A stretch of DNA of 55,958 bases from an alpha proteobacterium MED-G10. GTDB taxonomy: Bacteria; Pseudomonadota; Alphaproteobacteria; Methylaequorales; Methylaequoraceae. Of the stretch, positions 26,970 through 35,667 are shown piece by piece (positions within the stretch are counted from its first letter, which is position 1; every line of letters starts with the position of its first letter). A program made the translations under genes and the position numbers. The DNA is taken from contig NTKR01000003.1 in the NCBI GenBank assembly GCA_002457065.1, forward strand, positions 1-55,958. The letters run 5' to 3'. The notes beneath the pieces are model-generated. The model did not search any database, was not told the DNA's origin, and worked only from the letters and a program-made list of their open reading frames with translations.

Positions 26970-27672
26970 AAATAGAGTATATATTTCTTGTTTTATTTTC
27001 TGAAATTAGAGAGCGGCGATCATTTTTTTCACAAACTGCTGAACGAAAGCCAATAACTTTTGCTCGAAGTTTTAATAGTTGAGGAATTTGTTTTGTTTTT
27101 AATTTTCCTGCAAGACCAACTGCAATATCTAAATCTCTTGATTTCTTTACAAATTTTGAGAGAAAATTTAAAGAACATTCTTGCATTAGGTCACCTTTTT
27201 TCTTTAAAAAAGTATCTAATAATAAAAAATTAAAATTTAATTCTTTTATTTTTCTTAAATTATTCTTTGTTATTCCTAGTAGGTTATGATCGTCAGCAAA
27301 TATAACTGGAACCAACTGAGTTTTAAAGTTTCTTTCTGAAATTTCTCTTAAGAGTTCAATCATTTCTGTTTCAGAATTTATAAAAACACCAAACTTGATA
27401 AAATCCAACCCGATACGGTCAAACAAAAACAAATTTTCAATGATTTTTTTTTTTTCTTTTATATCGCCAATCGTTGCAGACAAAAATTTTTGTTTTCCAA
27501 AGGTTTTGACCGCTTTATTAATCTGTCTAATATTCCAAGCCCCGAGTGATCCTTTTTTGGGATCTTTGAGATCAATAATATCCACAAAATCTAAGATATT
27601 TGCGGAAATCTCTTGGAGTGACATGAAACTAACCAGTATATTTGAACTTTTCTTTAATCTATTTGCTTTCAT
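26920..27672 (-). CDS. mfnB: (5-formylfuran-3-yl)methyl phosphate synthase, MfnB-like
   Basis: 250 residues, TIM-barrel DUF556 family. It makes the furan ring of methanofuran/methylofuran from two glyceraldehyde-3-phosphates. The diagnostic stretch DIIDLKDPKKGSLGA holds the likely catalytic Lys (K36), and a later VGLAGKLKTKQIPQLL carries the phosphate-binding loop. It overlaps the DUF447 gene by 14 nt upstream in the leftward operon and the MfnF-like gene by 50 nt at the 3' end. Confidence 0.88.
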   Translation of the reverse strand: MKANRLKKSSNILVSFMSLQEISANILDFVDIIDLKDPKKGSLGAWNIRQINKAVKTFGKQKFLSATIGDIKEKKKIIENLFLFDRIGLDFIKFGVFINSETEMIELLREISERNFKTQLVPVIFADDHNLLGITKNNLRKIKELNFNFLLLDTFLKKKGDLMQECSLNFLSKFVKKSRDLDIAVGLAGKLKTKQIPQLLKLRAKVIGFRSAVCEKNDRRSLISENKTRNIYSIFNRLLIEQHNKQAYVG

Positions 27673-28219
27673 TAATTTTACCTAATATAAAATTTTTTAT
27701 TTTTTCCCAACTTTTTTTTTCAAGATTGCCTGCTGTTTTTTCTACACCAATGGATAAATAATTAAGTTCATCCAAAATCTTTTTTTTTTTTAATAACTTT
27801 ACCCTTGATGCTAGGATACAAGCTTCTATGATTGCAGCCTTCGCCCTGTTGTGTCCATCATATTTTTTTTTCGAAACGCTTTTAACAACTTCACAAATAA
27901 AACTTGGTCTTACAGAATCTTCAATTATTTTTTTAACGACAACCTCATCATAGGATAAGGAGTTTTCTAAAAAAAAACCGTCAATGATTTGTGTCTTTTT
28001 TTTTTTAAAATTTTTTTTTCCTAAAATACAATTCACATAAAAACTCGCATCATCTATATAATTAATTACAGCACAATTATTATCCCTTAAATTTTGGAGG
28101 GTAATTGATGGAATATATGGAGAAATTATAACATCTTTACTTTTTTTTTTTATTCCAAATGGTGCAAAATTGACTTCACGTTTTTGGTTTATAGTTGACA
28201 CTATTGTTTCTAAAATCAT
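27659..28219 (-). CDS. DUF447 family protein
   Basis: 186 residues. Begins ILETIVSTINQKREVNFAPFGI, the typical DUF447 opening, followed by a flavin-reductase-like split-barrel pattern (SPYIPSITLQNLRDN, AVINYIDDASFYVNC). DUF447 genes are shared between methanogens and H4MPT-using bacteria, which ties them to C1 cofactor biochemistry; the reaction is unassigned. Overlaps both neighbours in the operon, so translation is probably coupled. Confidence 0.82.
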   Translation of the reverse strand: MILETIVSTINQKREVNFAPFGIKKKSKDVIISPYIPSITLQNLRDNNCAVINYIDDASFYVNCILGKKNFKKKKTQIIDGFFLENSLSYDEVVVKKIIEDSVRPSFICEVVKSVSKKKYDGHNRAKAAIIEACILASRVKLLKKKKILDELNYLSIGVEKTAGNLEKKSWEKIKNFILGKINESK

Positions 28220-29598
28220 CTTTTTTTTTGTGTTGTTTTCAATTCTGGTCTATTCATCAAATCTACTTTTTCTTCTTCAACTGCAACACCCCATTCTAAT
28301 TGATTATCTTGATCATAATTTTTTCCTAACTGATGAGCAATTTGGGCTCTAGCAAGTTCAACACCCAAATAAAATGCATGGCTAGTATCTCCCATTACAT
28401 CAATTTTATCGTAAAAATCATATGGGTCTTTTCCTTTTGCAGAAATTTCTTTATTAAAAACATTTACGCCTTCATCTGATAGTATAATTCTGTAGTTAGA
28501 ATCCTTAACCATTGATTTAATCTCTTCAACTTCTTTTTTTGACTTTCTCTTTGGCTTTCTCTCAGAAATACACAAAAGATCATTACTTACTCGAAAGGGA
28601 AGTCTTTGATTTTTTTTAGAGAAATGCATAATTTTTCTCGCTGCATCTGTCTCTTTAATTGAATTTTTGCAATGACCACTGACTTGAACAACTAGCACCG
28701 CATCAATAGAAAGTTCAGAAACCATTCCCATCATTATTGCATTAGCTCCTGAAGAGTCACAGTCTGTTAATTCTGTTAGATTACCAGTACCCATAAACAT
28801 TTTAATTCTTGGAAACTTCTTCCTTAATTTTATAAATCTTTCGACTGAGTCTACAAAACCATAGTGTATGGGATCAAGGATTGGATCAGCATAAAAGTTT
28901 CTTTTTTTATTTATTGATAATTCAACAATTTCTTCTAGGGACTTAAGATCACCTTGAGAATTTGGTATAAGTATAGGTGTAGCATTAATCTTATCTAAAA
29001 TATCAATATTTTTTTGATTAACACTTAAAATGTAGTCAGCTCCTGCTTTTGACCCTCTTATTAATTCTTCTGCATTGGCAGAATCAACAGACACCTCACA
29101 TCCAATAGACTTAACGGCTTTTATAGAGTCCTCAAGATGTTCAAATTTAGTGTCAGGCATACATCCTAGATCAATTACATTGGCACCATCTTTTTTGTAA
29201 GATTTAGCAATTTCTCTAATATCATTTGGCCTTAAAATAGCTGCATCAACAATTTCTGCAAAAATTTTACAATCATAATTTGTTAGTTTTTCTATTGGTT
29301 TTTTTACGCCAAAATAATCTGGGATATCAGAAACATCATCTGGACCTCTTTCAACTGGAACCTTAAAGAAATTTGATAATTTTTTTAGGGATCCTCTAAA
29401 CTTTCCTGGAACAATAATTCTGTCAAAATTTTGTTCACAATTTACTCTTCTCATTATAATACTTTCAGACATCAAAGCTGCGACATTAACCCCAATTTGA
29501 TTGATCTGATATTTAAATTCAGGTTTCATTGAATTTAGAATTCTTTCAAGTTGTCGTTCAGCTAGTTTACCTGTTATAAATAAGATTTTTTCAGACAT
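28216..29598 (-). CDS. Dihydropteroate synthase-like protein of the H4MPT cluster
   Basis: 460 residues. The central region carries a pterin-binding TIM barrel (ANVIDLGCMPDTKFEHLEDSIKAV; SVDSANAEEL; YADPILDPIHYGF; MGTGNLTELTDCDSSGANAIMMG). The family is the DHPS-related one found in methanogens and methylotrophs, where it is thought to join the pterin to beta-RFAP during H4MPT synthesis. It overlaps the flavoprotein gene by 25 nt. Precise reaction in bacteria is inference. Confidence 0.85.
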   Translation of the reverse strand: MSEKILFITGKLAERQLERILNSMKPEFKYQINQIGVNVAALMSESIIMRRVNCEQNFDRIIVPGKFRGSLKKLSNFFKVPVERGPDDVSDIPDYFGVKKPIEKLTNYDCKIFAEIVDAAILRPNDIREIAKSYKKDGANVIDLGCMPDTKFEHLEDSIKAVKSIGCEVSVDSANAEELIRGSKAGADYILSVNQKNIDILDKINATPILIPNSQGDLKSLEEIVELSINKKRNFYADPILDPIHYGFVDSVERFIKLRKKFPRIKMFMGTGNLTELTDCDSSGANAIMMGMVSELSIDAVLVVQVSGHCKNSIKETDAARKIMHFSKKNQRLPFRVSNDLLCISERKPKRKSKKEVEEIKSMVKDSNYRIILSDEGVNVFNKEISAKGKDPYDFYDKIDVMGDTSHAFYLGVELARAQIAHQLGKNYDQDNQLEWGVAVEEEKVDLMNRPELKTTQKKR

Positions 29599-30128
29599 TC
29601 TTTTCTTTCTAATATTTTTTCTTCTAATTCTTTAAAACTTAATACAGTTTCTGTATCAGAAAAACCCTTAAGTTTTTTTACATTTTCTAAATCAACTTTT
29701 CTAGGAAATACGTCAACATAACCACTAGGTGCCATTGTTTTAAGTTCAGGGGCTGTGTCACAAGGGAAATAAATACAATGTACTTTGCATTTTCCTGCTT
29801 GCGCAAAAATATTTGTAGCCAAAGAATCTGAAATTCCATACACACACTTAGCCACAGTGTTACTTGATGTTGGAGCCATAACTAGAGTATGGTATTCATC
29901 TTTGTAAAATTTTCCCACAGACACTGAACTTGCAGAATTATCTTTATAAATTTTTACTTTTGATGATATTTTATTGTTTTTTTTATACATTACCAATACT
30001 TCTTCTGCAGCTTTAGAAATGAAAACGTCTACATCTTCAAGTGTATGAATTAATTCAATACATTCGTTAAAAAAATGACCGGAGCCGGTTAACACCCAAG
30101 CCCATCTTCTGTTTTTGTTCTTTTTCAT
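29574..30128 (-). CDS. Flavoprotein of the AfpA/dihydromethanopterin reductase type
   Basis: 184 residues, flavodoxin-like HFCD fold: WAWVLTGSGHFFNECIE, VFISKAAEEVL, LVMAPTSSNTVAKCVYGISD (FMN-binding segment) and FPCDTAPELKTMAPSGY. Related proteins reduce dihydromethanopterin to H4MPT, the final step of cofactor synthesis. Located in the leftward cofactor operon between the MfnE-like kinase and the DHPS-like gene. The specific electron donor is not visible. Confidence 0.82.
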   Translation of the reverse strand: MKKNKNRRWAWVLTGSGHFFNECIELIHTLEDVDVFISKAAEEVLVMYKKNNKISSKVKIYKDNSASSVSVGKFYKDEYHTLVMAPTSSNTVAKCVYGISDSLATNIFAQAGKCKVHCIYFPCDTAPELKTMAPSGYVDVFPRKVDLENVKKLKGFSDTETVLSFKELEEKILERKECLKKSYL

Positions 30129-30724
30129 AAATCAACTGAATTAAAATTTAGCAATAAGTCGTCCAAACATTCTTGTCTTTCATAAAGTTCTAAAATTTCT
30201 GGTCCAATAATAAATATTTTTTTTTTTTCTTTTTTTAAATATTTTACAAAGTTTTGATCTAGAATATTCCTTTTTTGAAGTTCTTTAATTTTATATTTAT
30301 TTTTTAACCCTAGAGAAAGAGATTTTATATATATTAAACCCGAGGATGCAGTATTAGAGTATAACCAGGATGCAACTGAGTCTGATGTAGATTCCCAGTT
30401 TTTTTCAAACTCAATTTCATTTTTTAATTTTTTTGATGGCATCCATAAATTTTTTTCTCTGAAATTATCTAAATTAGCCGTTAAGTGCAAATTTGAATTC
30501 ATTGACTTAATAAGATACCCAAAAATTTCAGTTGCCTTCAAAGCCAGAAAATGACCTGTTTGTTCTGAAATATTATATTTTGATGCTTCTCTAACTGAGT
30601 CGGCAAAAATACCTCCACCAGGTACAATAACAAATTTTTCTCTAAAAAATGAACTAGTTAGTAGGACAAGTCTTTTTAAATTAGGGTTCTTTATCCAACT
30701 TCCACCTATTTTAATTATCCACAT
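30125..30724 (-). CDS. Amino-acid-kinase-family protein, MfnE-like
   Basis: 199 residues, shorter than most amino acid kinases. N-terminal IIKIGGSWIKNPNL and VIVPGGGIFADSVRE-type segment (FVIVPGGGIFADSVR) form the phosphate-binding loops. In methanogens MfnE phosphorylates the aminomethylfuran phosphate to the diphosphate used in methanofuran assembly; this gene sits with MfnB-, MfnD- and MfnF-like genes, which supports the same role. Overlaps the flavoprotein start by 4 nt. Confidence 0.78.
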   Translation of the reverse strand: MWIIKIGGSWIKNPNLKRLVLLTSSFFREKFVIVPGGGIFADSVREASKYNISEQTGHFLALKATEIFGYLIKSMNSNLHLTANLDNFREKNLWMPSKKLKNEIEFEKNWESTSDSVASWLYSNTASSGLIYIKSLSLGLKNKYKIKELQKRNILDQNFVKYLKKEKKKIFIIGPEILELYERQECLDDLLLNFNSVDL

Positions 30725-30733
30725 TAAAATTAG

Positions 30734-31225
30734 TTATTCTTGATGAAATGAATTTTGGTTTTTAAAAGAAGTTAAACTGTTTTGTTGATCTTTGGTTCTG
30801 AAGACCTCTATCCCAACGCTATCCGTTTCTTTAAATACATCAAGTTTCTCCAATGTAAGCTTGATTGAAAAGATACGATCATCCTTGAAACAAATAGCAA
30901 AGATCTCTTCACCCAATGTTTCTAAAAGTTCAATATGACCTTTTGAAATTAATTTTTTAATGTCATTTACTATGAATTCATAGGATACGAAATTTTCAAT
31001 TTTGTGATCTGTAAAAGAGATGTCATCGTTAACAATTATTTCTAAAGAAATAGAAACTTTTTGTTTTTTCTTTTTCTCAAAACTATGAATCCCAATCGAG
31101 GCATCTAAAGTCAGATTCTTCACCATAATTTTATATGTTTTTGGATGTTTATGATTATCACTTAGGTTAGATGGAACCCATGAGCCAGTTGAAATTACAG
31201 AAATATTCTTAAATTTATTTTTCAT
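30734..31225 (-). CDS. Dihydroneopterin aldolase family protein
   Basis: 163 residues. The FolB-like domain starts near residue 34: VKNLTLDASIGIHSFEKKKK, later HIELLETLGEEIFAIC and KLTLEKLDVF. It would act on the pterin branch of H4MPT synthesis. The first 33 residues are polar, not FolB-like, so the start may be the ATG at 31126. First gene of the leftward operon that ends with mfnB; divergent from an exported unknown protein. Confidence 0.82.
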   Translation of the reverse strand: MKNKFKNISVISTGSWVPSNLSDNHKHPKTYKIMVKNLTLDASIGIHSFEKKKKQKVSISLEIIVNDDISFTDHKIENFVSYEFIVNDIKKLISKGHIELLETLGEEIFAICFKDDRIFSIKLTLEKLDVFKETDSVGIEVFRTKDQQNSLTSFKNQNSFHQE

Positions 31226-31279
31226 AATTTTTGAATTGATAGTTGAAAATTTTAATATTTTAAACCATAAATATAACTT

Positions 31280-32107
31280 ATGATTTTAAATTATAAAATA
31301 CCAATTTTATTTAAAACTCTCTTTGTTATTCTTCTGGGTTTGTTTTTATCAGTTAATCATACCTACAGTCAAGATTCAATCGACATTGATAATGACTTTT
31401 CAAATGCTGAAAATGCAGAGGAGAAAAGAGTTAAATGGGGAACTGAAGAATTCAAACTTGAGTTGATTAAAGAAATGTCATCAGCAAACATTGCTCTTTT
31501 CATTGATGAGCACTTAGAATCAATAACAGAGCCCTCCAGGATTTACTACAAATTTACAAAAGAATCTACAAGAGAGGATAATTTTAAAGGAAATGTTGTA
31601 TTGAATATTGTTAAAATAGATGATGATATGTCGAAACATATTACATTCAGGTATTTAAAAGGTAGAAATAAAGTTAGATTTCCTCCTCAAATTGGTGCTA
31701 AAGGCAATCCAGTTTTTATGCTTTTTTTCGAGAGAGATGCAAGGGATATGCAAAGATTAACGGGTGGTAATGCTTTGTTTTTTAGAAGCAGAATAAGACA
31801 CTCTATCGCTGCAACTGACGTTGAAGATGTTGAATTTAAATTTAATGGTGAAATTTTCAACGGAAAAGAGATTTCATTTCAACCTTTCCAGAAAACAGAA
31901 CTTAAGAACAGAGTTTCAAGGTACAAAACAAAAAAATTTGTTGTTACACTCTCAAAAGAAATTCCCGGGTTCATATATAAAATTGAAACATACATAAAAG
32001 ATCTTGAGGATCCTGATGATATGGTTAAAGAAATTCTTATATTTCAGGGTCTTAGGACTAATAAGGAACTGAGAGAAAACTATAAAAAAAGAAAGGATAA
32101 TAGCTAA
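31280..32107 (+). CDS. Exported protein of unknown function
   Basis: 275 residues with a signal peptide (LFKTLFVILLGLFLSVNHTYS, cleavage near TYS-QD). The mature part is charged, mostly beta-like, and has no Cys. I recognise no domain. The stop is directly followed by the next gene (stop TAA then ATG), so both form one unit placed between the H4MPT island and the SoxYZ/xoxF genes. A role in periplasmic methanol oxidation is only guilt by association. Confidence 0.75.
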   Translation: MILNYKIPILFKTLFVILLGLFLSVNHTYSQDSIDIDNDFSNAENAEEKRVKWGTEEFKLELIKEMSSANIALFIDEHLESITEPSRIYYKFTKESTREDNFKGNVVLNIVKIDDDMSKHITFRYLKGRNKVRFPPQIGAKGNPVFMLFFERDARDMQRLTGGNALFFRSRIRHSIAATDVEDVEFKFNGEIFNGKEISFQPFQKTELKNRVSRYKTKKFVVTLSKEIPGFIYKIETYIKDLEDPDDMVKEILIFQGLRTNKELRENYKKRKDNS

Positions 32108-32443
32108 ATGAAAAATATACTTAAATTAATTTTTCTTGTACCACTACTTTTTTCCACACCCACAAAATCAAATGATTTTCCAACTAATGCAAGATCAGAG
32201 TTTGTATTTGCTTGTATGAGTTCAAATGCTTCTAATAGAGACTTTATGGCAAAATGTTCCTGTGCCATCGATGAAATTGCTAAAAGAATGACTTATAAAG
32301 AATACGCTCAGGCCGAGGCTATTGCTAGGCTACAATACGGAGCTAGTCCAAGGGAAGAAGCATATAAAAGTGTTGGTTTGTCTAAAAAGCATATGGATAA
32401 ATTATACCGAGCACAAGCTGCATCAGAGTTAGAATGCTTCTAA
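32108..32443 (+). CDS. Small exported cysteine-containing protein
   Basis: 111 residues: signal peptide (KLIFLVPLLFSTPTKS) and a compact mature domain with four cysteines (C36, C50, C52, C110). The pattern FVFACMSSN...CSCAIDEIA suggests disulfides or metal binding. Similar small proteins accompany quinoprotein dehydrogenase genes, but I cannot name a family. Converges with the SoxYZ-like gene with one base between stops. Confidence 0.72.
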   Translation: MKNILKLIFLVPLLFSTPTKSNDFPTNARSEFVFACMSSNASNRDFMAKCSCAIDEIAKRMTYKEYAQAEAIARLQYGASPREEAYKSVGLSKKHMDKLYRAQAASELECF

Positions 32444-32444
32444 T

Positions 32445-33266
32445 TTATTCTGAAGATGCAATGTTAGAAGATGAGAACTTTCCTGAAAACCTTTGGCCGT
32501 CACTGTCTTCAACCTCAACAACTAACGGTCCCCCTGAGTCACGATAATTAAAAATAAATGATGGATCTTCAGATAAGGATATATCAGGAGATGCCTCAAA
32601 GATAATTTCGTCATCTTGTTTAACTACCACTGAATTAACGAAATGTGCAGGAATTTCTGATCTTGTCAATTGATTAAACTGAAGGCCGGAAAAATTTGGG
32701 TGACTAATTAAAAACTCTGCTTGATTTAAACTATTCTTTTCTCCCGTCTTGATAAATTTCATCTTCATTTTACCTAATCTCGCCATAACTGAATCCATAT
32801 CTGCCAGACTAGGTGCAGAGCATCCACCCGCAGCTTTTACATAATTGGCAACCATATACTTTTTATTGTCATTCATTTCAGCAATAACCCTTACATATGT
32901 ATACTTATCTACACGAATTCGGGTCGTTAAACTGGCATTGCCCGTCTTTGTATTGAATTTAAACTTTGATACTACAGGAGAGGGATTTTCATCAACAATT
33001 AAAATTAAAGATTTAACATGTTTTTCAATTACTTGATCTTGTTTGAAGTTAATTGTGATTGGAACAATGGCGGCATCAAGAGCTCTGTAGGGAGTCTGAA
33101 GTGAAAAAAGTTTAGAACCATCAAGAATTGTTTCATCCTCATCATATAAGAGTTCTTTCAAATTTTCATTCCAAGTTATGGGTTCAGGTGGTTTATCCTT
33201 GGCCAAAACAACAAATCCTGCTGAAGTCAGAAGAAAAAATATAGAAATTAATCTCAAAATGTTCAT
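32445..33266 (-). CDS. Quinoprotein dehydrogenase-associated SoxYZ-like carrier protein
   Basis: 273 residues, signal peptide at the N-terminus (LRLISIFFLLTSAGFVVLA). A SoxY-like half ends with YVKAAGGCSAP, whose Cys (C149) corresponds to the carrier cysteine of SoxY, and a SoxZ-like half follows (SHPNFSGLQFNQ; VEDSDGQRFSGK). Such fused proteins are found next to PQQ alcohol dehydrogenases, not with sulfur oxidation. I start at ATG 33266 rather than GTG 33278. Divergent from xoxF. Confidence 0.85.
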   Translation of the reverse strand: MNILRLISIFFLLTSAGFVVLAKDKPPEPITWNENLKELLYDEDETILDGSKLFSLQTPYRALDAAIVPITINFKQDQVIEKHVKSLILIVDENPSPVVSKFKFNTKTGNASLTTRIRVDKYTYVRVIAEMNDNKKYMVANYVKAAGGCSAPSLADMDSVMARLGKMKMKFIKTGEKNSLNQAEFLISHPNFSGLQFNQLTRSEIPAHFVNSVVVKQDDEIIFEASPDISLSEDPSFIFNYRDSGGPLVVEVEDSDGQRFSGKFSSSNIASSE

Positions 33267-33434
33267 ATAATTTATCACATTACTTATGTTATATACTTAT
33301 ATATATAGCACTATTGATAAATCATATCCAGAACAAGAAAAAAAAAGGTTTTTAAAACATTGATTTTACTGCTTTTTTTTAATTTCTGAACAAATATTAA
33401 TTATTTTATTCATCTTATGTTCATTTATCAAATT

Positions 33435-33457
33435 TTATCCACAACTTTTTATCAACA
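33435..33457 (+). promoter_or_regulatory. DnaA-box-like pair
   Basis: A perfect TTATCCACA (33435-33443) is followed on the same strand by TTATCAACA (33449-33457), one mismatch from consensus, and preceded by a related TTATCAAAT (about 33425). They lie in a very AT-rich stretch. They could be DnaA sites, by chance or function; see findings. Confidence 0.35.
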
Positions 33458-33548
33458 GAAAATTTGCTGTAAGATATTGAATTTAATGTATTTTTTGAAA
33501 AAAAGATATTCATATCGCATTTCTGTTCATCTACCATTCATTTTTTTC

Positions 33549-33576
33549 TTGAATTAGAGGTATTCACTAATAATAT
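33549..33576 (+). promoter_or_regulatory. Predicted xoxF promoter
   Basis: TTGAAT (33549-33554), 16-nt spacer, TAATAT (33571-33576). Predicted transcript start is near 33583, giving a leader of about 100 nt before the xoxF ATG. Confidence 0.5.
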
Positions 33577-33597
33577 AACAATGGGAGGAAATCAAAT

Positions 33598-33652
33598 AAC
33601 CTAACAACTTCTTTGTTATGGTTTTGATTCCTACAAAACCGGGCATTTGCCC
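33598..33652 (+). promoter_or_regulatory. xoxF leader with overlapping hairpins
   Basis: Hairpin A pairs AACCTAACAA (33598-33607) with TTGTTATGGTT (33613-33623, one bulge). Hairpin B pairs GGTTTTG (33620-33626) with CAAAACC (33634-33640). They share 33620-33623 and cannot form together. A third stem GGGCA/TGCCC (33641-33652) follows at once. The xoxF ribosome site begins 19 nt further on. Confidence 0.45.
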
Positions 33653-33685
33653 ATAATATTAACCGTAATAAAGGAGAAATACTTT

Positions 33686-35518
33686 ATGAGTATTTTGAAA
33701 AAAAGCATCATTGCTTCAGCTGCTTTAGCTCTTCCTCTTGCAGTAAGTGCTAACTCTAAGTTGGAAAAAATGATGAAAGATCCAAGTCAATGGGTACAAC
33801 AGTCTGGCGATTACGCTGGTCACCGTTACTCTTCTTTGGATCAAATTAATAAAAGTAACGTTAGTAGCTTAAAAGTCGCTTGGACTTTTTCTACTGGTGT
33901 ACTTAGAGGTCACGAAGGTGGACCACTTGTAATTGGTGATACAATGTATGTACATACAGCTATCCCTAACATTGTGTACGCTTTAGATCTTAATGATAAC
34001 CAAAGAATCATTTGGAAATACAACCCTGTAAAAGGTGGTAAGTATCCAGGTGGTGAAACTATGGACAGAGTTATTTCAGTTATGTGCTGTGATAACGTAA
34101 ACCGTGGTGTTAACTACCATCCAAATGGCACAATCGTTCTACACGCTGCTGATACTTCAGTAATTGCATTAGACGCTAAAACTGGTAAAGAGAAGTGGAT
34201 TACAACAAATCTACACGCTGGTACTGGTAAATATGGTGTTTCTGCATCTACTGGTTCAGGTCAACCGTTCATCATCAAAGATACTGTAGGTGTTGGTTGT
34301 TCTGGCGCTGAATTTGGTGTTAGATGTAACTGGACAAGTTATGACATCAAAAACGGTAAGAAGCTTTGGAGAGCATACAGCATGGGTCCAGATAAGGATA
34401 TGCTTGTTGATCCAAACAAAACTACATCTATGTTAAAACCAATTGGTAAGGATTCTTCATTGAAAACTTGGCCTGGTGATGCATGGAAAATTGGTGGTGG
34501 TTCAATTTGGGGTTTCTACGGTTATGACTCTAAATTAAATACTTTGTACTACGGTACTGGTAACCCATCTACATGGAACCCAGTTGTTCGTCCTGGTGAC
34601 AACAAATGGTCTATGACTATCAACGCTCGTAACCCAGACAATGGTATGGCTAAATGGTTATATCAAATGACTCCATATGATGAGTGGGATTATGACGGAG
34701 TTAACGAGATGATTCTTGTTGACATGAAAGTCAAAGGTAAAAATCGTCAAGCACTTGTGCATTTCGACAGAAACGGTTTTGCTTATACAATGGATAGAGC
34801 TTCAGGCGAACTTTTAGTCGCTGAAAAGTACGATCCAGCTGTTAACTGGGCAACTCACGTTGATATGAAAACTGGTCGTCCACAAGTTGTTGACAGATAT
34901 TCAACTGCACACCAAGGTGAAGATGTTAACACAACTAACATCTGCCCAGCAGCTCTAGGTACAAAAGACCAACAGCCTGCTGCTTACGATAGACTATCTG
35001 GTTTATTCATGGTTCCAACAAACCACGTTTGTATGGATTATGAACCATTCAAGGTAGACTATGTAGCTGGTAACGCTTATGTTGGTGCTACATTATCAAT
35101 GTACCCAGCTCCAGGCGGAACTCACTTAGGTAACTTCATTGGATGGGATGCTGATAAAGGTAAGATCGTATGGTCTAACCCTGAGCCATTCTCTGTATGG
35201 AGTGGTGCTATGGCTACTGCTGGTGGTATTACTTTCTACGGTACGTTAGAAGGTTATGCTAAAGCTGTTGAAAGTAAAACTGGTAAAGAACTATTCTCGT
35301 TCAAAACACCATCTGGTATTATCGGTAACTTCATGTCTTACACTCACAAAGGTAAGCAATATGTTGGTATCCTATCAGGCGTTGGTGGATGGGCCGGAAT
35401 TGGTCTAGCTGCTGGTCTTACTGATCCAACTGCAGGTTTAGGTGCTGTGGGTGCATATTCTGCACTAGCAGATCATACTGCTCTTGGTGGTGTATTAACT
35501 GTCTTCGCTTTACCGTAG
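33686..35518 (+). CDS. xoxF: Lanthanide-dependent PQQ methanol dehydrogenase XoxF
   Basis: Periplasmic quinoprotein of 610 residues: signal peptide ending near AVSA, then an eight-bladed propeller. Key residues by position: adjacent cysteines C134-C135 that stack on PQQ, E209 (GAEFGVR), N293 (GTGNPSTWN), catalytic D335 and the extra D337 in WDYDGVN that marks lanthanide-type enzymes (calcium MxaF has Ala there). The E/N/D spacing equals that of MxaF. The start is ATG 33686, nine bases after AAGGAG, not an earlier codon. Codon choice is strongly biased (GGT, AAC, GCT), fitting very high expression. Own promoter, structured leader and terminator. Confidence 0.97.
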   Translation: MSILKKSIIASAALALPLAVSANSKLEKMMKDPSQWVQQSGDYAGHRYSSLDQINKSNVSSLKVAWTFSTGVLRGHEGGPLVIGDTMYVHTAIPNIVYALDLNDNQRIIWKYNPVKGGKYPGGETMDRVISVMCCDNVNRGVNYHPNGTIVLHAADTSVIALDAKTGKEKWITTNLHAGTGKYGVSASTGSGQPFIIKDTVGVGCSGAEFGVRCNWTSYDIKNGKKLWRAYSMGPDKDMLVDPNKTTSMLKPIGKDSSLKTWPGDAWKIGGGSIWGFYGYDSKLNTLYYGTGNPSTWNPVVRPGDNKWSMTINARNPDNGMAKWLYQMTPYDEWDYDGVNEMILVDMKVKGKNRQALVHFDRNGFAYTMDRASGELLVAEKYDPAVNWATHVDMKTGRPQVVDRYSTAHQGEDVNTTNICPAALGTKDQQPAAYDRLSGLFMVPTNHVCMDYEPFKVDYVAGNAYVGATLSMYPAPGGTHLGNFIGWDADKGKIVWSNPEPFSVWSGAMATAGGITFYGTLEGYAKAVESKTGKELFSFKTPSGIIGNFMSYTHKGKQYVGILSGVGGWAGIGLAAGLTDPTAGLGAVGAYSALADHTALGGVLTVFALP

Positions 35519-35544
35519 TGGTGAAACAGTAGATCGCTGAATTA

Positions 35545-35577
35545 AAAAAGCCCGGGTTTTTCTCGGGCTTTTTTTTT
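35545..35577 (+). terminator. Intrinsic terminator after xoxF
   Basis: AAAAAGCCCG, nine-base loop, CGGGC, then a run of nine T. It separates xoxF from xoxG, so the downstream genes need readthrough or their own promoter. Confidence 0.9.
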
Positions 35578-35667
35578 AAAAATTATAGAAAAATTAGTTG
35601 CATCTAGGGTGTAATTTACAATATAAATAATAATAATTTTTATAATGAATTTACTAGGATATTTAAT

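Larger units (their letters stand above)
33267..33685. other. Long intergenic region between SoxYZ-like gene and xoxF
   Basis: This 419-bp stretch is the only long gene-free region. It contains a TA-rich tract (about 33285-33310), DnaA-box-like sites (33435-33457), a good rightward promoter (33549-33576), and a structured xoxF leader (33598-33652). I find no convincing coding sequence. It must also carry the leftward promoter for the SoxYZ-like gene. Confidence 0.7.

Noticed and set aside
32445-33266. SoxYZ-like gene as evidence of thiosulfate oxidation
   Set aside because: No soxA, soxB, soxX or soxCD is present; the fused form next to xoxF belongs to the quinoprotein-associated family.
33618-33656. 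12-codon ORF ([12 protein letters not shown]) in the xoxF leader
   Set aside because: Its ATG has no ribosome site at working distance; GGGAGG is about 28 nt upstream. The sequence is better explained by the hairpin arms.
33686-35518. Calcium-type methanol dehydrogenase (MxaF)
   Set aside because: The extra Asp (D337 in WDYDGVN) and the absence of mxaI and other mxa genes point to the lanthanide XoxF type.
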